A stretch of 64,000 nucleotides of DNA from JACVRW01 sp963826165. Lineage in GTDB: Bacteria; Actinomycetota; Thermoleophilia; Solirubrobacterales; Thermoleophilaceae. Position 1 is the stretch's first letter, and each line of letters starts with the position of its first letter. This document shows, one piece after another, positions 24,918 to 31,719 of this stretch. The stretch covers positions 434,001 through 498,000 of the forward strand of contig CAWGWC010000017.1 of assembly GCA_963826165.1 (NCBI GenBank), given 5' to 3'. The notes below the pieces were generated by a model that saw nothing but the letters and a program-made list of their open reading frames with translations, was not told the origin of the DNA and searched no databases. The position numbers and the translations under genes are program-made.

Positions 24918-25319
24918 ATGCGCGCAGTGCCGCGACCGGTCCCAGGCCCGATCCGCCTGTCCATGGCGGCCGGCGTGGATGCCCCTCACGCCGCGCGCCA
25001 AGCGCTCGACGCGCTCGCGGGCCGTATCGACGAGGACCTGCTCGAGAAGACTCGCCTGATCGTCACCGAGCTGGTGACCAACAGCGTTCGGCACGCACCA
25101 CCCGGCGAGGACGGCGAGGTCGACATGAGCGTCTCGCTGTTCCCTGAGTACCTGCGCATCGAGGTGATCGACGGCGGGAGCGGTTTCAAGCCCGACACTC
25201 CCGAGCTCAGCCCCGGCCAGACCTCCGGGTGGGGACTGTGGCTGGTTGAGCAGCTGACCGATCGCTGGGGCATCGACCGCCGGCACAGCACTCGCGCCTG
25301 GTGCGAGATCGACTACTGA
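24918..25319 (+). CDS. ATP-binding regulator, RsbW/anti-sigma kinase-like (HATPase)
   Basis: A 133-residue GHKL-fold domain with the N-box VTELVTNSVRHA near residue 48, G1 box EVIDGGSGF and G2 box GWGLWLVEQLTDRWG. Stand-alone domains of this kind act as serine kinases/anti-sigma factors for SigB-type sigma factors. No sigma or anti-anti-sigma gene is adjacent. ATG 24918 follows AGAGGGG; the longer upstream frame lacks family sequence. SigB-like promoters flank it on both sides. Confidence 0.85.
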   Translation: MRAVPRPVPGPIRLSMAAGVDAPHAARQALDALAGRIDEDLLEKTRLIVTELVTNSVRHAPPGEDGEVDMSVSLFPEYLRIEVIDGGSGFKPDTPELSPGQTSGWGLWLVEQLTDRWGIDRRHSTRAWCEIDY

Positions 25320-25327
25320 GCGCGCTT

Positions 25328-25531
25328 TCAGCCCTCGCGCACCTCGCGCACGACCTTCACCAGCGTGCTGACGACGTAGTACAGGGACAGCAGGAAGAAC
25401 AACGCCCCCATCAGCGCCCGCACCTGGTCGGGCTCCACCGGTGTCCGGTCTTCGAACGGCTTGGCGGCGCCGTCGGCGACCTTGTTGCGCCACCCCGTCA
25501 GTGCGTGCTCGCTCACCTTCATCGCGTCCAT
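25328..25531 (-). CDS. Small single-helix membrane protein, unknown
   Basis: A 67-residue protein with a hydrophilic N-terminal half (KVSEHALTGWRNKVADG) and one membrane helix (ALMGALFFLLSLYYVVSTLV) close to the C-terminus, ending in charged VKVVREVREG. The ATG is preceded by GGGTAC exactly nine bases upstream, the same geometry as other stress-type genes here. The start lies 13 bases inside the end of the hydrolase gene. Confidence 0.7.
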   Translation of the reverse strand: MDAMKVSEHALTGWRNKVADGAAKPFEDRTPVEPDQVRALMGALFFLLSLYYVVSTLVKVVREVREG

Positions 25532-26223
25532 GCCGCGTCCGTACCCGAACGCCGGGAGACCAATCCGTCCAGAACGGACGCCAGCCGCCCGGGCGCCTCG
25601 AACATGGGGAAATGGCCACCCGGCAGCTCGATCGGCTCGACGCCGAGGAGCTCGCGGGCCATGAAGCGGATCCACTCGGGCTCGAAGGCCTCATCGTCGG
25701 CGGCGTAGACGACGGCGGTCGGGACGTCGGGATGGCGCTCGAGCGGAAACGGCTCGGGTGACGGGGCCATCGGTCGCAGGCGCGCCGCGAGCGTGCGCGC
25801 AAGCGCAGGGTCGAGCCGGCCGTACATCTCGGTCGCGGCGGCCTTTGGGTCCCATGTCATCCCCCCGCGCTCGTCAGCTGGGGGCCAGGAGAAGGCGGGG
25901 CGGATCCGGGACGGGGCGCCAGGCGGTGGCGTGAAGCCGCCCAGGCGCGGGCACAGGTGCACGACCGAGGGCTCGTCGATCTCGGTGGCCAGCACGGCGG
26001 CGTAGTTGGAGCCGAGCGAGTGGCCGACGATCACGACGGGCCCGTCGGCGCCGGACAGCAGCTCGACCGCCGGAGCGAGGCGTGCGGCGTAGCCGGCCTC
26101 GGGATCGTGGAGCGGCAGGTCCGGCGCCGCCACGGCGTGTCCTCGTGCGCGCAGCTCGGTCGCCACCTCGTGCCAGCACGAGCCGTCATGCCACGCGCCG
26201 TGGAGCAGGCAGAAGGTGGCCAT
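25519..26223 (-). CDS. Alpha/beta-hydrolase family protein
   Basis: A 234-residue esterase-like hydrolase. The oxyanion segment LLHGAWHDGSCW opens the protein, the nucleophile elbow is GHSLGS near residue 72, the acid is probably in VYAADDEAF and the catalytic His in LPGGHFPMFEAP. It resembles MenH/salicylate-esterase-like members; the substrate is unknown. The ATG at 26223 has TATGTT six bases upstream. It lies downstream of the peptide-JmjC-Suc/Fer operon, separated by 175 bases that contain a strong hairpin. Confidence 0.85.
   Translation of the reverse strand: MATFCLLHGAWHDGSCWHEVATELRARGHAVAAPDLPLHDPEAGYAARLAPAVELLSGADGPVVIVGHSLGSNYAAVLATEIDEPSVVHLCPRLGGFTPPPGAPSRIRPAFSWPPADERGGMTWDPKAAATEMYGRLDPALARTLAARLRPMAPSPEPFPLERHPDVPTAVVYAADDEAFEPEWIRFMARELLGVEPIELPGGHFPMFEAPGRLASVLDGLVSRRSGTDAAWTR
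25541..25565 (-). promoter_or_regulatory. SigB-like promoter of the 67-residue membrane protein
   Basis: On the minus strand GATT, 15 bases, GGGTAC, nine bases, ATG at 25531. It lies inside the 3' end of the upstream hydrolase gene. Confidence 0.6.
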
Positions 26224-26335
26224 CAGGTCAACATAACGCCCGCTTGGCTGCGGGTTCCGCGATACGGCGCCGGGGGCGCGAAATACGGCAATTTCGCCGA
26301 TGCGGAGACGACGTAGGTCGCCGTACCGTCTCGTC

Positions 26336-26359
26336 AAGGGGGTACTGGCAGACCCCCTT
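26336..26359 (-). terminator. Perfect 8-bp hairpin between Suc/Fer-like and hydrolase genes
   Basis: AAGGGGGT and ACCCCCTT form an 8-bp stem with an 8-base loop, just downstream of the Suc/Fer-like gene on the minus strand. There is no long U-run. It probably separates the transcription units. Confidence 0.55.
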
Positions 26360-26398
26360 ACAGGCTTCGAGGCGAGCCGTGCGCCCGCCGGAGTCTCA

Positions 26399-27343
26399 TC
26401 ACTCTCGACGGGCTGCTTGCCCTGCCCGGGCCTCACGCTCTCCGCTGGCCGGCTCAATCGTCAGGGGGCGGTGGGCGACGAACCAGCTCGGTCCGGGCGC
26501 GCCACAGGTGAGCCCCGTGGCATCGATGCGTGCCCGCTCCACGGTGATGTCGAAGGGCCCCCGCGGGCTGTCGATCCGCACCAGCACGGTTGCTCCATCG
26601 ACGGCCTTCGTCGACACGAGAGACACGTCCTGCACCCGCGGTATCGCCAGACGCTCGTGTGCGAAGCCGATGGCTGCCTGCGCCGCCGGTGGAATGCCGA
26701 TACGCCCGCGGAAGAGCCCTCCGCCGAGTACCTCACCCGCCTCCGCGGCCGCGACGAGATCGGCAGCGGCGAAGGGCGGGACGCGCCCATACATGACCCC
26801 GAGAGGCAGGACGAGCACGGTAGGGGCAAACCGGCAGCCCCCAAGATGACTCGCCTGCCAGACCTGCTCGGGGCGGCTCGCCGACAGACTCGCAACCATG
26901 GGGCGGCCGCGCTCTCCGCAGCAGGGGTCGTGGCGGCCGTGCGAGCACACCAGGTAGAGCGGGCTAGGGTCGAGTCGGCCCGCCGAACCATCGAATGGGA
27001 GCTCGAGCAGCTCGGCCTCCTCGCTGAACTCGCCACAGCGGACGAACTTCGCCGCGTCGCGCGTATCCACGAACATCCAACGACGCCGGGTGCTCTCGGA
27101 GGCACGTCCCGGACGACGAATGGCCTGAACGCGCACGCCCTCTTCTCTGGCCCGGGCCTCGACCGCCAACGCAGTGTCGCGCTCGAAGCGCGACGTGCGC
27201 AATCCCTCCGGCCCCCACGGGAAGGGCTGCTCGACGAGGAGCAGGCGAGCGGCGGGAAAGGCGGTGCCGAGCATCGGGTCACCGCGGAGATCAGCGCGGA
27301 CCGCGCAGCGCTCCGAAGCCGCGGGCCACTGCGAGCGGGTCAC
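26399..27343 (-). CDS. Sucrase/ferredoxin-like protein (thioredoxin-like [2Fe-2S])
   Basis: A 314-residue member of the Suc/Fer-like family, related to thioredoxin-fold ferredoxins. The cluster-binding motif is CSHGRHDPCCGERG near residues 133-146, followed by HLGGCRFAPTVLVLP with the fourth Cys/His ligand region. The N-terminal half contains the EQPFPWGPEGL motif of this family. Its reaction is unknown; electron transfer is plausible. It overlaps the JmjC gene by four bases, so it could feed electrons to that Fe(II) oxygenase, which is inference. Confidence 0.85.
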   Translation of the reverse strand: MTRSQWPAASERCAVRADLRGDPMLGTAFPAARLLLVEQPFPWGPEGLRTSRFERDTALAVEARAREEGVRVQAIRRPGRASESTRRRWMFVDTRDAAKFVRCGEFSEEAELLELPFDGSAGRLDPSPLYLVCSHGRHDPCCGERGRPMVASLSASRPEQVWQASHLGGCRFAPTVLVLPLGVMYGRVPPFAAADLVAAAEAGEVLGGGLFRGRIGIPPAAQAAIGFAHERLAIPRVQDVSLVSTKAVDGATVLVRIDSPRGPFDITVERARIDATGLTCGAPGPSWFVAHRPLTIEPASGEREARAGQAARRE

Positions 27344-28572
27344 GCCGGAACGACGATGCCTTCTCGCAGGAGGCGGCGGCTCACCGTCAACTGGTCGGTC
27401 GCGTCGAGACCGGGAAGCTCGGCCGGGGAGAAGACGCCCCGATCGACGATCACATCGAGGGCACCTGCCGTGCCGGCGGGAAGATCGATGTGCCGGTCGA
27501 GGAACTCGAGCCGCACGAGCTCGCCGTCGTCGTCGGACACGAGCCGGAGCCGCAGAGCATGTCTGAGCTGTAGGGGGGTGTCCAGGGCGAGCGCGTCTGC
27601 GGCGGCGAGCTGCGCGAGCGGACCGAGGGCCTGCGGCCGCGTGCGCTGGATGAGGTTGGTCTTGATCCGCTCGGCGATCCGGGCCGTCGGGACCTCCGCC
27701 ACAGCTTCTTGCAAGGCGGCCACCGTCGTCTCGAGGTGGGGCGCGAGCACGCCGGGATCGCCGAGGTCGGCGCCGACGGGCAGTGACACGCGCAGGAGTG
27801 GGTCATCCTGCACCGCGTCGAGGAGGAACCGCACCAGCTCGTAGCGAGTCAGTGGGTGCACGCCGATGGTCAGGTGGATCGACGTCTCTCCCAAAGCCAG
27901 GGCAGAATGCACCGTGCCGCGTGGCAGGTACAGCGCGTCCCCGGGCTCGAGCACCGTGTCGATCAGCGGCTCTCCGGCAACCCGCTCGGCGATCTCGGAC
28001 TTGACGGTCTCAAAGGACTGATTTCCCAGCGGGTCGGTGACGACTGGCGCGTGGATCGTCCAGTGCTTGCGCCCTGACACCTGGAGGACGAACACATCGT
28101 GAACGTCGTGATGAGGTGCGAAGCCCTGGTTCTGCGGCGGCGTGACGTACGCGTTGACCTGGACCGGATGGCCGAGCTCGTCGGCGAGCCGTGCGGAGAA
28201 GTCAACCAACGGAGGCCACGTCCGGTGCAGGCCCTGGAGCACCAGCGTCGCGCCATCCGAGAGCGCGGCCAGCACCTTGTCGTCTGCCGCCTGGTCCGCA
28301 ATCGCGGCGCCGGCTCCTCCGCCCCTGGTGAACGAAGCCGCCGATCGGACCGCGCCGTCCTTTGCCATGCGCAGGAACGGCGTGCGCAGCCCACGCTGGG
28401 ACACCAACTCGTCGACTGCGGTGGCGTCGATCAGGTCGGTGAAGCCCGACGAGAGCTCCGCCGCACGGGACAATCGCGGCGCACGACCCCAGTGCTCCTC
28501 GGCGAACTCCCGCGCAGAACAGGCGACACAGCGCGCCAGCGCCGTATCGCCTGTCAGCACGTCAACGGCCAC
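27340..28572 (-). CDS. JmjC/cupin Fe(II)/2-oxoglutarate oxygenase (ribosomal-oxygenase-like)
   Basis: A 410-residue protein of the cupin-4/JmjC group that includes YcfD/RoxA and MINA53. The N-terminal half holds the double-stranded beta helix: iron ligands His and Asp in FAPHHDVHDVF near residue 153 and the distal His in PRGTVHSAL near residue 222, with a probable 2-oxoglutarate-binding Lys in GRKHWTIH. The C-terminal half is an alpha-helical dimerisation/winged region. Known relatives hydroxylate Arg or His of ribosomal proteins; here a 16-base gap separates it from a tandem-repeat acidic peptide gene, which may be its substrate. Confidence 0.88.
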   Translation of the reverse strand: MAVDVLTGDTALARCVACSAREFAEEHWGRAPRLSRAAELSSGFTDLIDATAVDELVSQRGLRTPFLRMAKDGAVRSAASFTRGGGAGAAIADQAADDKVLAALSDGATLVLQGLHRTWPPLVDFSARLADELGHPVQVNAYVTPPQNQGFAPHHDVHDVFVLQVSGRKHWTIHAPVVTDPLGNQSFETVKSEIAERVAGEPLIDTVLEPGDALYLPRGTVHSALALGETSIHLTIGVHPLTRYELVRFLLDAVQDDPLLRVSLPVGADLGDPGVLAPHLETTVAALQEAVAEVPTARIAERIKTNLIQRTRPQALGPLAQLAAADALALDTPLQLRHALRLRLVSDDDGELVRLEFLDRHIDLPAGTAGALDVIVDRGVFSPAELPGLDATDQLTVSRRLLREGIVVPA

Positions 28573-28587
28573 GTCTGGATCGAGTGA

Positions 28588-28807
28588 CTACGCGCCGCTG
28601 TCGGCGGGACCTTCGGGGCCGGGCTCCGCGGGGCCGTCGGCTCCGCCGTCTCCGCTGTCGGCGCCGCCGTCGGCGGGACCTTCGGGGCCGGGCTCCGCGG
28701 GGCCGTCGGCTCCGCCGTCTCCGGTGTCGGCGCCGCCGTCGGCGGGACCTTCGGGGCCGGGCTCCGCAGGGCCGTCAGCACCGCCGTCGCCGGTTCCCGG
28801 GGTGATG
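28588..28807 (+). repeat. 69-bp tandem repeats (three copies)
   Basis: Units starting with TCGGCGGGAC recur at 28601, 28670 and 28739, period exactly 69 bp, nearly identical at the DNA level, including third codon positions. They encode the 23-residue repeats of the minus-strand acidic peptide. Confidence 0.92.
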
Positions 28808-28824
28808 TCTTCCTCTTCAAGCAT
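28588..28824 (-). CDS. Acidic tandem-repeat peptide, possible substrate of the JmjC oxygenase
   Basis: A 78-residue peptide: a 10-residue lead (MLEEEDITPG), then three 23-residue repeats of the form (T/S)GDGGADGPAEPGPEGPAD plus GGAD, the last one truncated. It has 21 acidic residues and no Lys, Arg, His or Cys, and only Gly, Ala, Pro, Asp, Glu and a few Thr/Ser in the repeats. GGAGGT lies six bases before the ATG, so translation is likely. It is the first gene of a peptide-JmjC-Suc/Fer operon. It might be a modified (RiPP-like) peptide, a metal-binding spacer or a hydroxylated matrix peptide. The family is not recognised. Confidence 0.75.
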   Translation of the reverse strand: MLEEEDITPGTGDGGADGPAEPGPEGPADGGADTGDGGADGPAEPGPEGPADGGADSGDGGADGPAEPGPEGPADSGA

Positions 28825-28939
28825 GTGATGACCTCCGAATCGCTGTCGCCCGATGACGTACTGAGGGGAGGCTACGCCATCGCCTTGCCGACGCGGGCCC
28901 GCGTCATGCCTGAAATGGTCCAGTCGACTGCTTGCGCGA

Positions 28940-28965
28940 GAAAGGCCCGCAATTGCGGGCCTTTC
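28940..28965 (-). terminator. Perfect 26-bp palindromic terminator
   Basis: GAAAGGCCCGCAA is followed directly by its reverse complement. The stem begins with AAA and ends in TTTC, and it lies 4 bases after the tRNA-Gly 3' end. It should terminate the tRNA on the minus strand and could act in both directions. Confidence 0.85.
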
Positions 28966-28969
28966 GCGA

Positions 28970-29043
28970 AGCGGCTGATGGGATTCGAACCCACGACCTT
29001 CTGCATGGCAAGCAGACGCTCTAGCCAGCTGAGCTACAGCCGC
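28970..29043 (-). tRNA. tRNA-Gly (GCC)
   Basis: The minus strand folds as a 74-nt cloverleaf. The acceptor arms GCGGCTG/CAGCCGC pair, the anticodon loop TTGCCAT gives GCC, and the T arm contains GGTTCGAATCC. The 3' CCA is not encoded. Confidence 0.97.
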
Positions 29044-29068
29044 ACGAGGCGCACAGCTTAGCGGCCAC

Positions 29069-29089
29069 GCCGGGCCCGCCGGGCCCGGC
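29069..29089 (-). repeat. GC-rich 21-nt palindrome
   Basis: GCCGGGCCCG, one base, then the reverse complement. It lies between the ferric-reductase-like gene and the tRNA-Gly and could be a terminator without a U-tract. Confidence 0.5.
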
Positions 29090-29150
29090 ATTCGCGCCGC
29101 CGCGTGTGCCTGAGCAGGAACAACGCGTGGTTGCTCACAGGTCTTGCGCG

Positions 29151-29762
29151 TCAGTGGGGACGCGGCCCGCGGGCGGCGCGCCGGGCCCGTGCGACGTAGG
29201 CGAACGCGATCGCGGCCAGAGCGAGGGCGCCGAGGCCGGCCAGGACCACGGTGCCGGCGCCGTCGAGCGCGCCATCGGTGAGCAGTGCGTGACCGAAGCC
29301 GAGCAGGATCACCAGACCGGCCAGGAAGCCGTGCAGTATTCGCCAGGTCGCACCGTCCAGCGGCAGGCGAGGGCGCAGCACCCCCAGAAGGACCACGGCC
29401 ACCAGCGCGATGGTGGCCAGCAGCGCCATGCGGGCGCGGGTCGGGCCGTCGGGCGACATGGCGAACAGTGCGTCGTCGGGGGCCAGGACGAACAGCGCGC
29501 CCACATGGACGAGAACGAGCGCCAGCGCCACCGCCCCCAGAACCTGATGGACCGCGATCCGGCCACGGCCGGCCAGCAGCGGCTGGAGCACCAGAGCGGA
29601 CACTGCCAGCGCGCCGGCTGCCGTGGAGAGGATGAGAGCGACGGGCGCGGCCTCGAGGTGGAAGTCGGTGAGCGCGAGCACGAGGGGCAGGGCCACGAGC
29701 ACCGACACCAGGGCGGCGGCGACCAGACGCGCGCCGCCTCGCCGCTCAGCCACTTCTGGCAA
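29151..29762 (-). CDS. Ferric-reductase-like transmembrane protein
   Basis: A 203-residue protein with about six membrane helices. His residues in helices (AVHQVLG, VLVHVGALF, RILHGFLAG, LGFGHALL) are spaced to hold heme pairs, as in the ferric reductase-like domain. No FAD/NAD domain is attached, so it is a membrane cytochrome-like module. The start overlaps the end of the upstream carboxypeptidase-regulatory-like gene, forming a three-gene operon with it and a DUF3817-like gene. Confidence 0.72.
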   Translation of the reverse strand: MPEVAERRGGARLVAAALVSVLVALPLVLALTDFHLEAAPVALILSTAAGALAVSALVLQPLLAGRGRIAVHQVLGAVALALVLVHVGALFVLAPDDALFAMSPDGPTRARMALLATIALVAVVLLGVLRPRLPLDGATWRILHGFLAGLVILLGFGHALLTDGALDGAGTVVLAGLGALALAAIAFAYVARARRAARGPRPH

Positions 29763-30315
29763 GTGTGAGGTCGACCACCGCGCGCTCGTCGTCGAGATCG
29801 ACGACCCGCCGGATGAAGACCTCGCCGAACGCGCCGTCGTCGTAGCCGACGTGGATGTTCGGCTCGCCGAACTGAGGCACCGTCTTCGCGGTCTCGATCC
29901 GGTAGCGGCCGCTCTCGTCGGTGGTCACGCTTGCTCGATTGTCCTGCTCGGTTCCGGTCTCGGTGGCCAGCCACACCTGGACGCGGACGTCCTCGAGTGG
30001 ACGGCAGCCCTTCGCCGAGCGCACCTGACCGGTGATGACGAAGCCCTGACCGAGCGAATCGAGCGCCGGAGCATCAGGGATGTAGTTGTTGGTGCCACCC
30101 GGGTTGCTCTCGGTTGGGTCGCAGTCGCTGCGACGGGGCTCCTGGGCGGTGCGAGGCGGCGTCTGGGCGAGGGGCTCCCGGCCGTCGTCGCCGACGTTCT
30201 CCGCCCCCGTGCCGGACATCTCGCTGGTCAGCAGCGCGACCACCACCCCGACGCAGATCAGCGCGATCACCGAGCCGAGCAACCAGGGGCGGCGCGGACG
30301 TTCGTCCTTGGTCAC
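29746..30315 (-). CDS. Membrane-anchored intradiol-dioxygenase-like beta-sandwich protein
   Basis: A 189-residue protein: a short cytosolic start, one membrane anchor (GSVIALICVGVVVALLTSEM), a polar linker with SDCDPTESNPGG, and a beta-sandwich like protocatechuate dioxygenase (FVITGQVRSAKGCRPLEDVRV, then TDESGRYRIET, then FGEPNIHVGYDDG). The iron-binding Tyr/His set of true dioxygenases is not clearly complete, so an extracytoplasmic binding role is as likely. GTG start at 30315 by frame and anchor position. Confidence 0.7.
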   Translation of the reverse strand: MTKDERPRRPWLLGSVIALICVGVVVALLTSEMSGTGAENVGDDGREPLAQTPPRTAQEPRRSDCDPTESNPGGTNNYIPDAPALDSLGQGFVITGQVRSAKGCRPLEDVRVQVWLATETGTEQDNRASVTTDESGRYRIETAKTVPQFGEPNIHVGYDDGAFGEVFIRRVVDLDDERAVVDLTLARSG

Positions 30316-30644
30316 GATTGCGCCGCGCGCTCCAGCGCCTGGCGTTTGGCCCGGTTGTGGCCGAGCAGGGCACCCGGCGGGCCGCCGGTGACGAGCGTGA
30401 CCGCCGGATACCACCAGCCCCACCAGCCCTCGCCGGCGCCGCGGGCCACCAGGTAGAGCTCCCATAGGAAACCGGCGCCATGGATCGGGCCGATGATCGG
30501 TGCGGCGCCGTGCCAGTCGATGATCACGCCCACCACCAGGGGGATCAGCAGGATGAAGTCGACGATCGACACGATCACGATCAGCCGCAGGAGCGACAGC
30601 GGTCGCTCGGCCTGGCGAGCCGCCGCCTGGGTCTCGGTTGCCAT
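30312..30644 (-). CDS. DUF3817-like small membrane protein
   Basis: A 110-residue protein with about three membrane helices. The HGAGFLWELYLVARG segment with a membrane His resembles the DUF3817 pattern. It is the first gene of a minus-strand trio ending with the ferric-reductase-like protein and may work with it in membrane redox; this is inference. It is divergent from the ChaB/Rho_N gene, with 56 bases between starts. Confidence 0.65.
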   Translation of the reverse strand: MATETQAAARQAERPLSLLRLIVIVSIVDFILLIPLVVGVIIDWHGAAPIIGPIHGAGFLWELYLVARGAGEGWWGWWYPAVTLVTGGPPGALLGHNRAKRQALERAAQS

Positions 30645-30667
30645 CACCGCCAATGATGACGAGGCCG

Positions 30668-30691
30668 GTTCGGTGTGAACGCGCCGGGTAT
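30668..30691 (+). promoter_or_regulatory. SigB-like promoter of the ChaB-domain gene
   Basis: GTTC, 14 bases, GGGTAT, nine bases, ATG at 30701. It has the same nine-base geometry as four other sites here. Confidence 0.65.
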
Positions 30692-30700
30692 CGCAAGCCC

Positions 30701-31114
30701 ATGCCGGCGAAGAAGGAAGACCTCCCCAGCACGCTCGAGCGCTCGCCCGACAAGGTGAAGCGCACCTACGAGGAGACGCTCGACAGCGCACACGAGCAGT
30801 ACGACAGCGAGCAGCGCGCTCACCGCACGGCCTGGTCGGCGGTCAAGCACGTGGCCGAGAAGAAGGGTGACCACTGGGAGCTCAAGGATGAGATGGGCCC
30901 CTCGGACGAACAGTCCACCCTGAGCGGCGCCGAGGCCCGGCGCGGGGCGGGCGAGTCGCACGCGGGGATCGACGCCTTCAAGTCGAAGAGCGAGCTCTAC
31001 GAGGACGCCAAGCAGGCGGGGATCCAGGGCCGCTCCTCTATGAACAAGGAGGAGCTGGTGAACGCCCTGGAAAAGCACAGCGAGCAAGCGACCCGCAGGG
31101 CTCGCGGCGGCTGA
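30701..31114 (+). CDS. ChaB-domain protein with C-terminal Rho_N domain
   Basis: A 137-residue soluble protein. The N-terminal ChaB domain reads LPSTLERSPDKVKRTYEET, with the following AHRTAWSAVKHVAEKKGDHW. The C-terminal SAP/Rho_N-like segment (KSKSELYEDAKQAGIQGRSS, then MNKEELVNALEKH) suggests nucleic-acid binding. Such two-domain proteins are common in actinobacteria as stress genes with unknown function; the 'cation transport regulator' name comes from E. coli ChaB. A GGGTAT box nine bases before the ATG supports stress-sigma control. Confidence 0.88.
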   Translation: MPAKKEDLPSTLERSPDKVKRTYEETLDSAHEQYDSEQRAHRTAWSAVKHVAEKKGDHWELKDEMGPSDEQSTLSGAEARRGAGESHAGIDAFKSKSELYEDAKQAGIQGRSSMNKEELVNALEKHSEQATRRARGG

Positions 31115-31123
31115 GCGCGCTCG

Positions 31124-31534
31124 TCAGAGGAGGTCGGCCTCGGCCAGCTCGAGCTCGAACCACGCCAGGCTCCCGCCGCCGTCGGTGTCCCGCCGGCCCC
31201 AACCGCTGGCCAGGCGGTCGACGAGCAGCAGCCCGTAGCCACCGCCCTCGTCCACGCGGTCCGCCGGCGCGGCGCCGTCCGAGCCGGGATCGAAGACCTC
31301 GACCCGGATCCGGTCGGTGGAGGAGGCCACGCGCACCTGCACGGTTTCGTGCGGTCCGGCCCCGCCGTACTGGATGGCGTTGTTGACCAGCTCCGACAGC
31401 AGCAGTGCCAGCCGGTGGCGGACCGAGTGGGGCAGGTCGGCCTCTGCCGACAGGATCGAGCGGCGCGCCATTCCGGCGGCGCGCTTGCCACCTGGTACCC
31501 AGAAGGAAACCGTCTTCAGTTCGGTGGAGGGCAC
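31124..31534 (-). CDS. ATP-binding protein, RsbW-like HATPase domain
   Basis: A 136-residue GHKL-fold domain: N-box LLLSELVNNAIQYGG near residue 49, G1 box EVFDPGSDG, G2 box GGGYGLLLVDRLASGWG. It is the second stand-alone anti-sigma-kinase-like ATPase in the window. The GTG at 31534 is chosen over GTG 31543 because TACGGT ends exactly seven bases upstream of it. It is convergent with the ChaB gene. The partner sigma factor is not visible. Confidence 0.83.
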   Translation of the reverse strand: MPSTELKTVSFWVPGGKRAAGMARRSILSAEADLPHSVRHRLALLLSELVNNAIQYGGAGPHETVQVRVASSTDRIRVEVFDPGSDGAAPADRVDEGGGYGLLLVDRLASGWGRRDTDGGGSLAWFELELAEADLL

Positions 31535-31598
31535 TCGCGACACCGTAGCCGGGACGGCCGATCCGCTCCACCCCCAACGGTACGCTAGGCGCTCTCCG

Positions 31599-31669
31599 GC
31601 GCCGTGGCGGAGTGGCTACGCAGCGGCCTGCAAAGCCGTGTACACCGGTTCGATTCCGGTCGGCGCCTT
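31599..31669 (+). tRNA. tRNA-Cys (GCA)
   Basis: A 71-nt cloverleaf: acceptor arms GGCGCCG/CGGCGCC pair, the anticodon loop CTGCAAA gives GCA, and the T loop GGTTCGATTCC is present. CCA is not encoded. Confidence 0.96.
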
Positions 31670-31719
31670 GCCCCGACTTGCCCAAGCCGCCCCCTTTCGG
31701 GTTAGGCTTCCGCCCGCTC

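Noticed and set aside
28588..28807. CRISPR array (three regular repeats)
   Set aside because: The repeats are directly adjacent 69-bp units without spacers and encode protein; no cas genes are near.
28554..28820. 88-codon minus-strand ORF over the 69-bp repeats (Ala/Pro/Thr-rich)
   Set aside because: It is in another frame of the same repeats, without a ribosome site, and overlaps the JmjC start; the acidic peptide frame has GGAGGT and correct spacing.
29106..29768. 220-codon plus-strand ORF near tRNA-Gly
   Set aside because: Gln/His/Gly-rich shadow of the membrane protein gene on the minus strand.
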